A stretch of DNA of 64,000 bases from Lomentospora prolificans (taxonomy: Eukaryota > Ascomycota > Sordariomycetes > Microascales > Microascaceae), in assembly GCA_029532625.1 (NCBI GenBank), contig JARFXM010000007.1:1717419-1781418 (forward strand), given 5' to 3'. Positions 12,226-24,369 of this stretch are shown in pieces. The notes beneath the pieces were generated by a model. It was not told the origin of the DNA, ran no database searches, and worked only from the letters and a program-made list of their open reading frames with translations. The stretch's first letter is position 1. Each line of letters opens with the position of its first letter. A program made the position numbers and the translations under genes.

Positions 12226-14996
12226 TGTAGCAGTGTGGGCTTGATTCACAGGGAAGATGACAAGATAAGACAGGATATAATACTGGGTGGTGCCAGGGCT
12301 AGATGTGTTCTCGTTAATAGAACTTGCTGCTGCATAGGTATCAGTTGAGCTAGAGATATAATTAAGCAAGTAGCAGCGAGGACACGGCCTTTTATCCCTT
12401 CTCGAGCTGCATCCTTCTTTCTCACAATCCCGGAGGCGGTACCGACAAGTCCGGCTTACAGTTCAAAGTGGCACGAATCCTCGAATCCTTTGTGCGTTGG
12501 CTGGTAATTTCGCTAAGAGATCCTACAGGGCCAGCATGCGGGTAAGGAGATCGTCCTATGGAACGCCACGGCCGACAGACCAGCGATGATGCATGAAACG
12601 TGCAGCAATAGCACACTTGAGGTTACAGTGGCCAATGATGCTGTAGGAATTACAAAAAGGCTGTGGCTCGCCCTGCTCGAAAAAAGGCACTGAGCTCTTT
12701 TCGCGATGGACCTCCACGAGCCTACGTGTTTCTGGAATACGGTTGGCAGATATCGGAATAAAATGACCTACACTCAGCTGGGCGTCTTAACATGTTTCGG
12801 TGTAAGCTAATGTGTTTTCCGTAGGTTGTGGATTTTGCGGTTGGCTGGATATGCAATGAAGCAGTTTTGTCGTGTGCTTTGAGCGTACTCTCAAGCTCAG
12901 TAGCAATAATAGCACGGGGCCGGACACCAACGCGCTCTATCTTTCACATGAAATTGAATGTCCGTTGGGGGGACGCAAATAACATATTCCCTCATCCTAC
13001 CTGAAACCCCAGCAGTAGCAAGCATCAACCCTGATGCACTGCCCTGTTGCCGTTTGCCGTCGAGTGGAGCACAACGCGATTGTTGGCCAGACACAAACAA
13101 TGGTACGATGACTGCCTAGACAAGTCGCCAGCCAATTGGCGGGCTGTCTGTGGATGCGCCTGTCCCTCTTTGGATGGTCGCACTGCCGATTACTCTATAC
13201 GCGGTAGTTTGGTTTGTGTTACTCCCGGGCGGAATCGGTGTGTAGTCCCGGGTCTTGCGCTCGCAGGCCGTCCGAGGGCGGTGGCGGAGGGCCGCTGGTC
13301 AATTTGATGCTTGCCTTTTGAAAGATTTTGCGCTCCCCAACAAACGCCCGGACAGGACGGACCATCCGCCTCCATTACGGACTGATTCAATCAAAACATG
13401 CAGGAATGGGTGGATGGGGTGGATGCACTGGTTTCCAGCAATACTTTTGGCTCGATAGTAGTGTAGTGCTTGTATTAATATGGTTCGCAAAGCGGTCAGC
13501 TTACCAATATTGGATGAATAGCTTGCAGTCGGGGACCGGCCAGCATGTAACATGGAATTACTGTGTTTTGTCTTATCGGCTGGCAAAGGAACAACCTAAC
13601 AGGAGATATGGGCCACGATAAAATCAGAATAACCCGTAACCCGCCCTCCCCAATCTCTGTTCCCCAGGATTACCATGCACGATATCTCACCGACCTATCC
13701 CGATACCCCTCATGCCATTGGTTCGACATGTACAGCAATTTGCCGGGGTGAGCCTGGCTGGCTCTTGGTATATTCCCACGGCGTGTACGAAGTACTCAGT
13801 GCTCGTCGAAATTACGCTCGGCATCTTTGTGATACAACCATGTGAGATTGGGTCGGTGCGGGGTTGGTCGCAATCGTCGCGCGTCTAAATTCTACTCATC
13901 GTGATAGCAAATATTGCGCATGACATTCGATGCAAAGATTTCCAATCTTCAATAAAGCAACAGGACTCAACCTGTAAATAAAGGAGGAGGGACGCCGGGC
14001 GGGATGTTATTGCGCGGCCTTCGAAATTTACGTGGCAAGGCCAGCGTTCTTACTAATATTAGTACATTCGATTTGTGCGGGCCGAAAACGAACTGGATTG
14101 TTGCTCAAGCGTCTTTTGCCAGCGCACTATTACCATCGATGGTGGGATTGTGGCTGGCCAGCATCAACGAAGAAATAGCCAGCCAGCCAGGCGGGGACCA
14201 CAGCCAAGCGGGGACCACAGCCAGTCTCTCTCTCTCGTCTTGGTTCGGGGACTGTGATCGGGATATTCCATGCCGCACGCCAGCAGGACCAGCGCCCCTC
14301 CTTTACCCCGTGGAGACGTCGATCTAATGAGCCAGGCCCGAGCTGAGCTGAATTGATCCTATACAAAACCGGTCACTCGGGACTTGTGTCGGGGGCGAGC
14401 GGGTAAGTATTATATAGTAATACGCCACGCCATATCTCATTTTTTTTGCACAGGCGAACGCCGTTCCCCGTTCGTTCCCCCGGAGCAACAACCCAATCCG
14501 AGACGAGAGTGGGCGAAAAGGCTTTGAAAACTTATCGGATGAGCGAGCTAACTGGTTGTTCTCTAGCCAGCGGGGACGCCGCGCTGATCTCCAGCCTGGC
14601 TTGAGGGGCCACAGCCCACTACTCAAACGGTGATGACTCGGCGAAAATTTTTTTGCAAATGTTGCCACTACACTAAGACCAGGACCCATTGCGAGAGGTG
14701 GACCGCGGCTTTCCAATGCCGGTGCGCCCAAATTGTAAATTGTGTACAAAAACGACCCCGATACGAGTTTTTCGTACCAAATCCAATTTGCTTTGCAATT
14801 GCCCATCGATATCGGTTGCTTTCGTGTCGCCCTTGGCCAGGGTCGAAAGGCGGAACTTCATAATTGTCAGACCACGCCTATATCCCCATCCTCGTTCTCT
14901 TCGCCTTCCCTTTTTCTCACCACTTCGCCTCTGCCAGCAGACGGTTTCTATCGTTACGAGTTGGGCCCGCCCGGTTCATCTCGAATTGGCCTAATA
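12226..14996. other. Intergenic, 2.8 kb, permease promoter side
   Basis: I find no gene on either strand. Features are a direct duplication of a 17-nt GC-rich unit near 14189-14222, recurrent CCAGCCAG-type words, and a pyrimidine-rich stretch at about 14880-14940 just before the permease start, which is common in fungal 5' leaders. ORFs here have no domain signal. Confidence 0.4.
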
Positions 14997-16586
14997 ATGT
15001 CTGACACACTCTTTACCGAAAAGGCCAGCCCGCCCTCGGCTGCTGGCCCCCAGATGCCGGCATTCAAGGGCGTGGACGCTGTCGTTGGCGAAACCTCAAG
15101 TACAGATCCGTCCAAGGATGATGTCGAGGTTGGAGAAGCCGGCCTCGAGAGGGCGCTGACTAGCCGCCATCTCCAGTTCATCGCAATCGGTGGCACGATC
15201 GGAACCGGTCTTTTCTTGGGCCTCGGCAGTGCGCTTGCCACGGCCGGTCCGGTGTCCCTAGTCATCGCGTTCGCTTTCATCGGTACCGTTGTTTACTCCG
15301 TCATGGTTAGCCTTGGCGAGATGGCGGCCTATATGCCCGTCGCCGGCTCTTTTACTGTTTACGCGACTCGTCTCGTCGACCCGGCCCTCGGATTTTCGCT
15401 GGGCTGGACCTACTGGTTTAGCTGGAATATCACCTACGCTCTCGAGCTCACCGCTGCCGGCCTCATCATCCAGTACTGGCTGGATACTCTAAGCATCGCC
15501 GTCTGGATCATGGTCTTCTGGGTCATCTTTACCTCGATGAACTTTCTGCCGGTCCGCTGGTTTGGTGAGATTGAGATGTGGTTTTCAAGCATCAAGGTCG
15601 TCACCGTCATCGGATTCATCATATTTGCCATCTGTGTCAACGCCGGCGTCGGTGACGAGGGATACATCGGGTTCAAGTACTGGAAGGACCCGGGGCCCTT
15701 TGCGGAATACATGGTCGAGGGCGCCATTGGAAAATTCGTCGGATTCTGGGCCGTCCTCGTCACTGCCGCCTTTACTTTCCAGGGTGCCGAGTTGGTTGGC
15801 GTCGGCGCCGGCGAAACGAAGAACCCCGGAAAGAGCATCCCCTCTGCCATCCGTTGGACCTTTTGGGGTATCTTTACGCTTTTCCTGGCAACCGTCTTCT
15901 TTGTCGGCATCAACTTGCCCTTTAATCTCGAAGAGCTTCAAAGCGACAAGTCCGACGCATCTGCCTCGCCTCTCGTCATCATTGCTCAGCGCGCTGGCGT
16001 TCCCGTCCTCCCTCACATCATCAACGCCGTTCTCCTCACCGCCGTTCTGTCCGCCGCCAACTCGAACGTCTACTCCTGTAGCCGAATCCTCGTTGCCTTG
16101 GCCGAGGAAGGCTTGGCCCCGAGGATCGTCAAGCGTACCAATCGCTATGGAACGCCCTACGTGGCAGTGGCCCTGTGCTCTCTACTAGGGTTGCTGGGCC
16201 TCCTTAATCTCTCCCAGAATGGAACCGAAGTCTTCAATTGGCTGCTAAACATCAGCTCTACAAGCGCCTTGATCACTTGGGCCGGCATCAACGCCTGTCA
16301 CATCCGATTCCTCAGTATTCTGAAAGTGCAAGCCATTGATCGCCTGTCCTTGCCTTGGCGCGCCCCGTTCCAACCCTGGCTGTCTTGGTATGGCATGTTT
16401 ATGAACGCGCTGATCGTCATAACATCTGGCTTCACCGTCTTCATCTCCTGGAGTACGAGCGACTTCTTTTCCTGTTACGTTAGCGTTATTCTCTGGTTGG
16501 TATTGTACGTCGTGTACAAACTTGTTTGTCGTACAAAAGTCATTCCTCTCGCCGAAGCGAACTTGAATATCTGCAGGGGCGCTTGA
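14997..16586 (+). CDS. Amino-acid permease (APC superfamily, fungal YAT type)
   Basis: Plasma-membrane proton-coupled amino-acid uptake protein of the fungal YAT/AAP group. A single exon of 529 aa starts at ATG 14997, and a pyrimidine-rich leader lies directly upstream; the open frame extends further 5' but without family character. About 80 hydrophilic residues lead into LTSRHLQFIAIGGTIGTGLF, the hallmark first helix of the family (GGTIGTGLF, about residues 65-73). About twelve hydrophobic segments follow, including the conserved FQGAELVGVGAGETKNP loop (about residue 265) and SAANSNVYSCSRIL (about residue 350). Length matches the family. The lack of introns contrasts with its neighbours but is not unusual. 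Substrate specificity cannot be called; Dip5/Gap1-like breadth is possible. It converges with the C2H2 regulator. Confidence 0.92.
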   Translation: MSDTLFTEKASPPSAAGPQMPAFKGVDAVVGETSSTDPSKDDVEVGEAGLERALTSRHLQFIAIGGTIGTGLFLGLGSALATAGPVSLVIAFAFIGTVVYSVMVSLGEMAAYMPVAGSFTVYATRLVDPALGFSLGWTYWFSWNITYALELTAAGLIIQYWLDTLSIAVWIMVFWVIFTSMNFLPVRWFGEIEMWFSSIKVVTVIGFIIFAICVNAGVGDEGYIGFKYWKDPGPFAEYMVEGAIGKFVGFWAVLVTAAFTFQGAELVGVGAGETKNPGKSIPSAIRWTFWGIFTLFLATVFFVGINLPFNLEELQSDKSDASASPLVIIAQRAGVPVLPHIINAVLLTAVLSAANSNVYSCSRILVALAEEGLAPRIVKRTNRYGTPYVAVALCSLLGLLGLLNLSQNGTEVFNWLLNISSTSALITWAGINACHIRFLSILKVQAIDRLSLPWRAPFQPWLSWYGMFMNALIVITSGFTVFISWSTSDFFSCYVSVILWLVLYVVYKLVCRTKVIPLAEANLNICRGA

Positions 16587-17275
16587 TTATAAGCAGGGAG
16601 TTTGGGTTGTATTTTCATCGCATCAAAAGTGTTTTTGAATGGGAGGTTGTTGTATGATAGATGAATAATTAATGAAGCTATACAAACGCTGGCAGACACT
16701 GGGCATCTCGTGAGGGCCATCTCTGGCATCTTGGAAAATTCTAGTGTACCCGAAACCTCAAGAGTCGCTCGAACCTCGCAGTAGCGTGCGCCATTGAAAT
16801 TGACTGTATCGCCTGGAGGAGACAATCTGCATGTGCAGTCTCCCGTCGTCCGTTGCGGTTATTATTACAGGAAATCGCGAGAGGGACAGCAAAAATGTAA
16901 GAATTCCTCGACTGCAGCATTTACCAAGGACGGCCCGCCACAGAGTTTCTGCTGTAGGTGCTTATCTGCCGCCCGCAGGGCGGTTACGCATGCTCCTGGT
17001 AATTTCAATAGTAGAGGAGCTATTACTATCCTGATTAAGCGCTACTTGCGCAGAGAAATATCCCTAAACCAGAAGCGCGTCAGCCATGAGATTCAAGCAT
17101 ACGGAAGAGGAGAAAAGACATACAACAATAACTCATCAGTACAAAGTAATACAAAGCCGTCGATTCGATCCCTCCCTTAATGGCAGTGAGGATCACAGAT
17201 CTTGATCTGGAGCAATCGAGCAGGCGGGACGCTCAGCGAACACGAAAAGGATGGCAAAATTGTCGAGGCCAGGGT
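16587..17275. other. 3' intergenic between convergent genes
   Basis: About 690 bases between the permease stop and the regulator stop. It should contain both 3' UTRs. AT-rich segments such as those near 16660 are compatible with polyadenylation signals. I see no gene. Confidence 0.4.
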
Positions 17276-19851
17276 TCAGAGGCAAAGAGCCACAAACGAC
17301 TCGACCACCTTTTCCATCTCTTGGGTAACTCCCCATTGAAAAGAAAGCCCTCGGATAAGAATTTTTAGTGACGTGAGGTCGTAAGATAAGTTACGTGTCT
17401 CGCGTCCCATGCCAAGTCCGTCGAGTTTACCGGCCAGGAACTCGGCAGTGTTCTGAGCTTCCTCGCTCTGTAACTGCACAGGCTCCTCGATGCCTGAATC
17501 CTCAACGCCATGAAACAAAACAACGTTCCAATCCACCGAGGACGGGATCACAATCTTGGTCACCCCAGTAAGGGCAAAGGAACTATAGGTAATGGCCGTT
17601 GCGAAAATTGCTCCTGGAAGGTATACATCATGGGCGACGCCAAGGGGCATCTGCGAGGCGATGGCCTGGATCTGGTACGCGTGCAGTAAACACCTTCGCG
17701 AGTTGGTGCTCTCAATCCAAGCTTGTGGGTTAATCGGAGACTCATCCCGCCGCTCCCCGCCAAAAATATCCTGGGCGATATTGAACTGCTTGCACATCCT
17801 TCGGGCTCCGCGAGCAGTGCTTACCACCATATCTAGGCAAACTGCATGCCACCTCAGCAGAGCGATGGAGCGGTCCAGCATGCTGAGGCTTTCCCCGTTG
17901 CAGATATAATAGCGCAGGACATCTAGTGCGCGGAGGTGCTTGCTCTTCGATCGCATACCCTGCGGCGGTGGGTTTATACGTTTAGATTCAGTAGCAAGGG
18001 CGTTGAGGATTTCCAAGAGGATCCTCACGTCGAATAAGCGAAGGTGATATCCGAGCCGGCCGGGTATGGTGCCAGGAGGAGAGAATAGGAAGTGACAAAT
18101 CTCACAATACCGCATTCTCCTCGGGCCATGTAACGCCATGGACCGAATCCAGTCGTCGGCGGTTGCGGCATGAAAGGTTTCGTCGTCCGCCGAGAGCGGC
18201 AAGGAGTTCGTCGCTGACCATGTATTGACCAGGTTTCCGCTGTACTGGGATACCACACCATCGATCACACAGAGGCCAAGCAGCGTTCGGAGCTGTGTTT
18301 CCCGTGCCACCCATGCCTTCCAAGCCTGCATCTTAATTTCCGGCGATTCGTGCAGGGGCGGCACTTCTGGAGCGTCAATATTGTCGAGATCGTACATGCC
18401 GCAATATTGCGCCCAGTGCATGCTTAGCCCGTAAAAAGTCTGACTAGTCTTCCTTAACGTCCGATTCTAATACTCGGCCACACAAAGAGGCGTTAGCGGC
18501 AGCAAGAGAATGGGGTGGCCGCCTCTGAACGTACACGGGAAAGCGCTGCATATGTTTGGCTGAGTAAAGAGGCAAGAACTAGCTCTACCCCAAAACAGAC
18601 ATCGTGCTCACGTTTTTGGCTAATCATCCGGGGCCATGATGTGGCGATGGCTGTATAAGCCAATCTCCAGAGCGCTTCTCCCTGTGCCGCGAATCACCGT
18701 CTGTAAGTATAAACAAATATAAGCGCCGTCGTTATGGATTCAATGGGACTCACATTTGCAAGAGCGTCCTTCCTCCCGAGAAAGAGAGAGCCAAGAGCGA
18801 CTGCATTTAGTAAAAGAGGGGCAGAGCAATCTCGGAAGACGAAAGTGGGACGGTGAATGACGGGGAATATGGGGACAAACTTTGTAAAGAACATGTGGAG
18901 ACTACTATCTAGAAATACAGGAGTAAGGTCTGCCAATCCGGTTGGTGATGTTATACTCGATACCTATGCATGCATGGATTAGCTAGGCCTAGGGTTCACC
19001 CCGCATTTAGGATGCCACCGATATATTATGGCGTGAGGGGCGTCTCACTGTATCGTTGATAAGTCCATTAACCGTCTGGACGGCTCGGCGGCCATCTTCA
19101 GAAGCACCGTAATCCCCCGTCCGCGGGCGTTCCACCTGGTGGTGGTGCACGGTCCAGTGCGGTAGCTCTCCGGGGACATCTGTCCCTTGAAAAAGGCCGG
19201 CGGGTAAAGGGTTGTCCCAAGCTAGGTCGTCCAAATAGGTGAGACTCTGATAGAAGTCCTGCGCATCTGGCCATAGCAGGGATGAGACGTTGTGCTGGAC
19301 TGGGACACTATTATGCTGCGCCGCCTGTTCGTCCGTCGAGCCAGCAGCATGGGATGAGATGATGGTACTGTTAACAATATGGCCCGCAGGACTTGTCAAA
19401 CCTGTGCTCGGAATTGTCGCCGGTACGCCTGGGCCATGCAGGTCTTGTGGGGATGGCAGGTAGTCACCCGGATCGGAAGGTGTGATGGATTGGTCGGAGG
19501 CCTGCTCTGCGGGGTGAGTTGCTCTGATATGCCGCGTCAATACATCACCCCGAGAGAAGCTCTGGTCGCAGTGATTACATTTGTACGGCTTATGTCCGGT
19601 ATCTATTCCTGGGCGGTCAGTGGCCGGGTACATGTAGGAAGGAGCCGTCCTATTACATACGCGCTCTCACATGTCTCTTTGAGTGTGAAGTTAGCGGCGT
19701 CTAGTCCAGCGGCATTGCGAAACTCACGCAAGGTGGGACGGGAAAGGCATATATTTACCTGTAGGTGCTCTTTCTTTGTATATTTACGTTGGCATATGGT
19801 GCACTGAAAATTCCGTGCGCCTTTCCCCGCGGGAGTTTTTGACTTGTCCAT
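17276..19851 (-). CDS. C2H2 zinc-finger regulator with fungal-specific domain
   Basis: Nuclear transcription factor. Six exons (19759-19851, 19661-19676, 19049-19608, 18754-18963, 18535-18681, 17276-18439) encode 729 aa; introns are 82, 52, 85, 72 and 95 nt. Finger 1 starts with C17 and C20, and its helix is split by an intron and a 16-nt micro-exon. Finger 2 is canonical (C47, C50, H63, H68). In finger 1 the expected second histidine reads as arginine (RHVRAR), so its metal site may be degenerate or the join may be slightly wrong. A Gln/Ser/Pro-rich linker follows, then the Fungal_trans (PF04082-like) region with HMFFTKFVPIFPVIHRPTF, GEALWRLAYTAIATSW and YDVCxG-like DVCFGVELVLASLLSQT. The first ATG in frame is 19851. 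The gene converges on the permease. Its target genes are unknown. Confidence 0.85.
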
Positions 19852-22027
19852 CTGGTCGTGCAGTTTGCAGTTCGATGCCAGCCAGTGTGGCAATGGACCA
19901 GGTTTCCGGTCGATTCCCCGCAAAAGATTTTGGGTGGCCAGCGTGGGGAATGGGGAAATGCATGGTTTTGATCCTTAATATCCCTTTGCACCAATATCTA
20001 AAATCTTTGCTCTTCCCCACCTCTCCTCTCCTCCTTACTCAGCCGACCTCTTTCGGCATTTCTCCACGGTTAGCGTTGGCGGTGGAGAACTCGAGGACCA
20101 CCCCACGGTTGTTTCCCCCACATGCCAGGCCAGGCCCAGCTGATGGCCTGTCTGGCTAGAGACAACAGAGCCAGGCTGGCTGTCTGAATGGCCCTGTGCC
20201 AGCCAGGCTGGAAGTGGTCGAGGGCCAGTGATTGATTGGTTTACAGTGGATTTTTACGAAATGCAGGGACGCTGCCAACACTTAGCGCATGGGCGCTGAA
20301 TGGTGAGCTTCATCCCGAGGGTCACCCTGGGCGGGGAAGATTGGAGACGGAGATAGAATTAGCGGTCCCATCTGATCACTGGCGGAACATAGTGAAGAAT
20401 ATGCCAAGGGAGGACTCTGGGAGAAATTAATAAGATGGAAAGGATGTGATAATCGTAGTTGGATGTGTCCGTGATGCAGTAATAGTAGTCCTGGATTTGA
20501 CACACTGTCTGCTCCAAGAAATGTTAGGTAGCCAGCCGGCTGTTGATGAGTTTTGGGACTCGACGGCTGCCATTATTAGCGGCCACGATATGGCTTCACG
20601 GTAATAGCCAACTGAATATTTCAAAAGACGAGAAAAGGACTTTCCACGAAGGATATATCTACCTGGACCATTAGCCATCTTGCGATATGAAACCCACTGA
20701 AGCACTGGAAGTACTGCCCATCGATGTCATGTCAAGCGACCTCGCCCGTCTCTGTATGGTTGTGTTCAGAGAGCATAATGTGGTGCATCTCCTTTCCCAA
20801 CACCTGGTAGAGGAGGGTTGTTGAGCGATGGAGATGATTTCCGCGTATGCGCACCCCGATATCGTCTGGTACTACGGCTGCCGAGTTCTACGAGGCCATA
20901 TCACCCGTCTGGTCCTCAATCGGCGCTCCAGCCACTTAAAACCTAACCTGGACACGGAATTGGGCCTGTTGACAAAGGGCCTTTCACGGAGCCGCCCACT
21001 CAACCATCCATCACCTTCTTCACTCAGCTGGACCCAGAATAACTTCGAACGACCCCAGAGGTATTTCTTTTCCGGACAGATCCAGCATGCTAGTTCTGAT
21101 CGACCCTTGGCTCTTCACACGAAATTCCCAGGAGTTGACAACAAGTAGAGAAACCGAAGGATGGATCGACGAGGATATGAAAGATCATAATATTACATCG
21201 TCCGAGAAACACCACGATATATCCGCTCCCTCAAAAGATTCGTAAGTGGTGAAGCAAATCGGCATTTGAAAATCGGCCGTAGGTGCATAACAAAAAAGAG
21301 TTTGAATCCTGCAAGGTTGAGGTGCGGGTCCGATAAATTTGGGCGAACACCCGTTTATGCGCCACTAGAAACGGAAGATGGAGCGAAGAGGAAATTGTAT
21401 TATTAGCTTTCTCGCTGGCTGTGGCGCTCGGCCTCAGAAGCCGGCCCTTCCTACCAGTCCCGGGCCTGGCCTAGCTGGTTGGCCAGTATTTCGCCTCCCG
21501 ATGCCGACTTGGGGGGTTCTTTGTGTCTTTTACCCTGGCTTAGCCATTCTCTTCTTTCAAGTTTTTGTGAAAGAATTTGTTCAGACAGGTCTTGATGGAA
21601 TGGAACCCTTGTTGTGGCTGTGCTCTGCGGGTAATATTAAGCTGGCCATTGACATGGTCTTGAGCATGATCAGTCAGGGTCTTATAAGGGCTCTCACACA
21701 AAACTGGCTCTGACATGCATTGGATGCAACACTAGAGTTGTATCTGCCTATCTCCAGATACCTCATTTCCATCATACAGACCCAGCATTGTTCATTTGTC
21801 AGCCAATGGCTGGACATAGAATAAAAATCAGAGCACCCCCCAAAACACACACACTCACATTGCACTTACTTCATGTTGTATTTCTTTTAAGATCCTGGAG
21901 TGCCGTGTGTCGGCCGATTCTTCCCCTGGTTTCCTCTTCAGACCTAACTGCAAATGTTACCCAGATCGACTCTTTAAGCTACGCCTTCATTCCTTCACAA
22001 AGTCAGCGGAAAGAAAAAGTAATCAAG
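19852..22027. other. Intergenic, 2.2 kb, regulator and P450 promoters
   Basis: This lies between divergent genes, so it should hold both promoters. Short inverted words built from CCAGCC/GGCTGG are dense at 20120-20220. No ORF here shows a domain; those at 20828-21148 and 21378-21713 are compositionally unconvincing. A CA-rich run lies at 21840-21860, within 200 bases of the P450 start. Confidence 0.4.
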
Positions 22028-23977
22028 ATGGACAGACTAGAGAGCCTCCTTGCTCGCGTCAACGACCTCTTTGATAGGCTCGAGACACTTCAGCTTTCCA
22101 AGGCGACCGTTGCTGCAGGTGTCATTAGCGTCTTGATGGTAGCTTATGGCGTTCGCGTCACATACGCGTGGTACAGGCTTTCCCATATCCCCGGTCCGAG
22201 GAGCGCGGGCTGGTCCAAGTACTGGATGATTTCGGAGGCGTTGAAAGGGCGGCAGCCTTTGGCGTTCAAAGAAGCGACGGATGAATACGGTAAAGTATCG
22301 CCATTGCGATACGTGGCCGACCGCTTTAACTGACTGAGGGTGCGTAGGGCCACTGGTTCGTGTTGGTCCTAATGAGCTCATCACGAGCGATCCCGAGGTG
22401 TTGAGGAGGATGATGGGGGTCCGATCCCCATATACGCGTAGCCCATGTATGTTTGATTATCTGTTCATGTCCTGTCAACCTGTGGCTAAAGATAATGTAG
22501 GGTACAGTGCGATGCGGTTGGATCCTAGTAGGGATAACGTGCTCTCCATGCGAGACGAGGTTGGACACGTAAAGATGCGTGCGAAGATGTCCGCCGGGGT
22601 ACGGGCCCGTATCAAAAACTTTTTTAATGCAAAGCTAATCAAAAAATCCAAAAACCCATTAGTATTCGGGAAAGGAGAATCTGTCGATGGAAGGAACAAT
22701 AGACACACAAATCGCAAAGTTGGTTCACCTGATTGAACGCAAATACCTCTCCACAGCAGACGAGTATCGGCCGATGGACTTTGCAGAAAAGGGTCAGTTC
22801 TTCACCCTCGACGTCATAAGTGACCTTGCATTCGGTCATGCCTTCGGATACATGGACCGCGATGCGGATGAATTTGGATACATCAAGATCACAAAGGCAT
22901 TCATTCCCGTGATGCTTTTGCTCGCCGACGTCCCGACACTGGCCAAGATGCTTCACTCACGGCTATTGCGCGGGCTCCTACCAAAAGAGAGCGATAAGTT
23001 GGGATTTGGAGCATTCATTGGGTAGGAACCTCTAGTGGCTCAGACAATGTTGTTCGTAACTATTATTAACCCTAGCATCACAGCGTTACAAACAGAGTAG
23101 TAGCAGAGCGGTTCCAGCCCGGTGCACCGCAACAGCACGACATGCTGGGATCGTTTATGCGCCACGGCCTCAACCGAGAGGAAGCTTCAGGAGAGGCCCT
23201 CCTTCAAGTAGTAGCTGGGAACGACACATCAGCCACCGCAATCCGGATGGTCATGCTTTACTTGATGACCAATCCAAGTGCATACATCCGCCTTCAATCG
23301 GAGATTGACGGAGCTATCGAACTGCAAAAGATTTCATCCCCTATCAAGAACGTTGAAGCTCGCGAGTTGCCTTTTCTCCAGGCAGTCATCAAGGAAGGCC
23401 TCCGCGTCTTACCTCCTGCGGGCGGTGCCTTTTACAAGACTGTTCCTCCAGAGGGAGATGTTATAGCGGGCCTGTTCGTCCCCGGAGGCACTCATATCGG
23501 ATCGTCGCCTCTTGGGGTCCAACATTCCAAGGAAATTTTTGGCGCGGACGTCGAGGTGTTCAGGCCCGAGAGATGGCTAGAGGCCGGAGAGGAGCAATTA
23601 CGTACGATGAACAACACTGTCGATCTGGTGTTCCATTCGGGCAGGTATCAGTGCCTTGGGAAATCGGTTGCATTGATGGAGTTTAATAAGATCTTCGTCG
23701 AGGTAAGGAAACAATATTACCGGTTTAACAAAGTTAACCAGAGTGGTCCTGTTCCTGGCTGATTATTATCACTAGCTCTTGAGGAGGTATGATTTCCAGC
23801 TTGTTCATCCACAGAAGCCTTTTGAGATATTCAATGCAGTAAGTCTTGATTCCGGAAAATTTACTGTTACTCAAAACTAATGAGTTTCAGGGAATTTGGA
23901 TTATTGAGAACTTGTTGGTCCGTGTCACAAAGCGGGAGTTTGAGCAACACCACGAAGGGATTGCCTTGGGAAAATAA
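22028..23977 (+). CDS. Cytochrome P450 monooxygenase, seven exons
   Basis: Membrane-anchored, heme-thiolate monooxygenase. Exons 22028-22289, 22348-22446, 22501-22598, 22663-23021, 23084-23702, 23776-23838 and 23891-23977 give 528 aa with introns of 52-73 nt. A membrane anchor lies at about residues 30-48, followed by the proline hinge HIPGPRS. The I-helix oxygen motif AGNDTSAT is at about 317, the K-helix EGLR at 377-380, the PERW motif at 434-437 and the heme-loop FHSGRYQCLG with Cys463. The loop has Tyr where Arg is usual (FxxGxRxCxG), a variant I recall from pisatin-demethylase-like fungal P450s. The N-terminal part (GPLVRVGPNELITSDPEVL) also fits that group. It appears complete although short ORFs make it look broken. 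Substrate unknown; secondary metabolism or detoxification is likely. Confidence 0.9.
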
Positions 23978-24369
23978 ACGGTAAAGAAGTCGGTGGCATT
24001 TAGATGGGTCATGGAATTCACCAAAGTTCAATGCTCACGCCCATATTACGCTAGTCTGTCAACATTGAGCGAATAGAGCTTGCATAAAAGCCGCATCTCA
24101 ACTCTGGAGGAGGATCGCTCGATCAGGAGAGCATCAGGCAGTACGACTGTCGGGTCCAGTAACGCCGCATCACCGGTCTCGCCGGACGCGAACTCCCGTG
24201 TATTGGGGCTAATATTTAAGGTTAAGCATCAAGCAAATACAGAGTTTCCCCCAAAAGAAATAGGGGAGGGTATCGGGGCTAGTTGTGAGAGTCCGGCCGC
24301 ACATTATTATGAATAGAGCACAGCTACAACTAATCGACTCGAGACACCCCCATCAGCTAATAGTCACAA
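23978..24369. other. Short intergenic region
   Basis: About 390 bases between the P450 stop and the DUF4246 relic. I see nothing beyond an expected 3' UTR. The ORF 24080-24316 has no domain. Confidence 0.35.

Noticed and set aside
14189..14222. Two copies of a 17-nt GC-rich unit as a regulatory repeat
   Set aside because: Only two imperfect copies; too little to claim more than a local duplication.
15434..16188. Long ORFs on both strands inside the permease (15434-15913 and 15585-16016 minus, 15562-16188 plus)
   Set aside because: These are shadow frames of a GC-rich, strongly coding exon with clear APC motifs.
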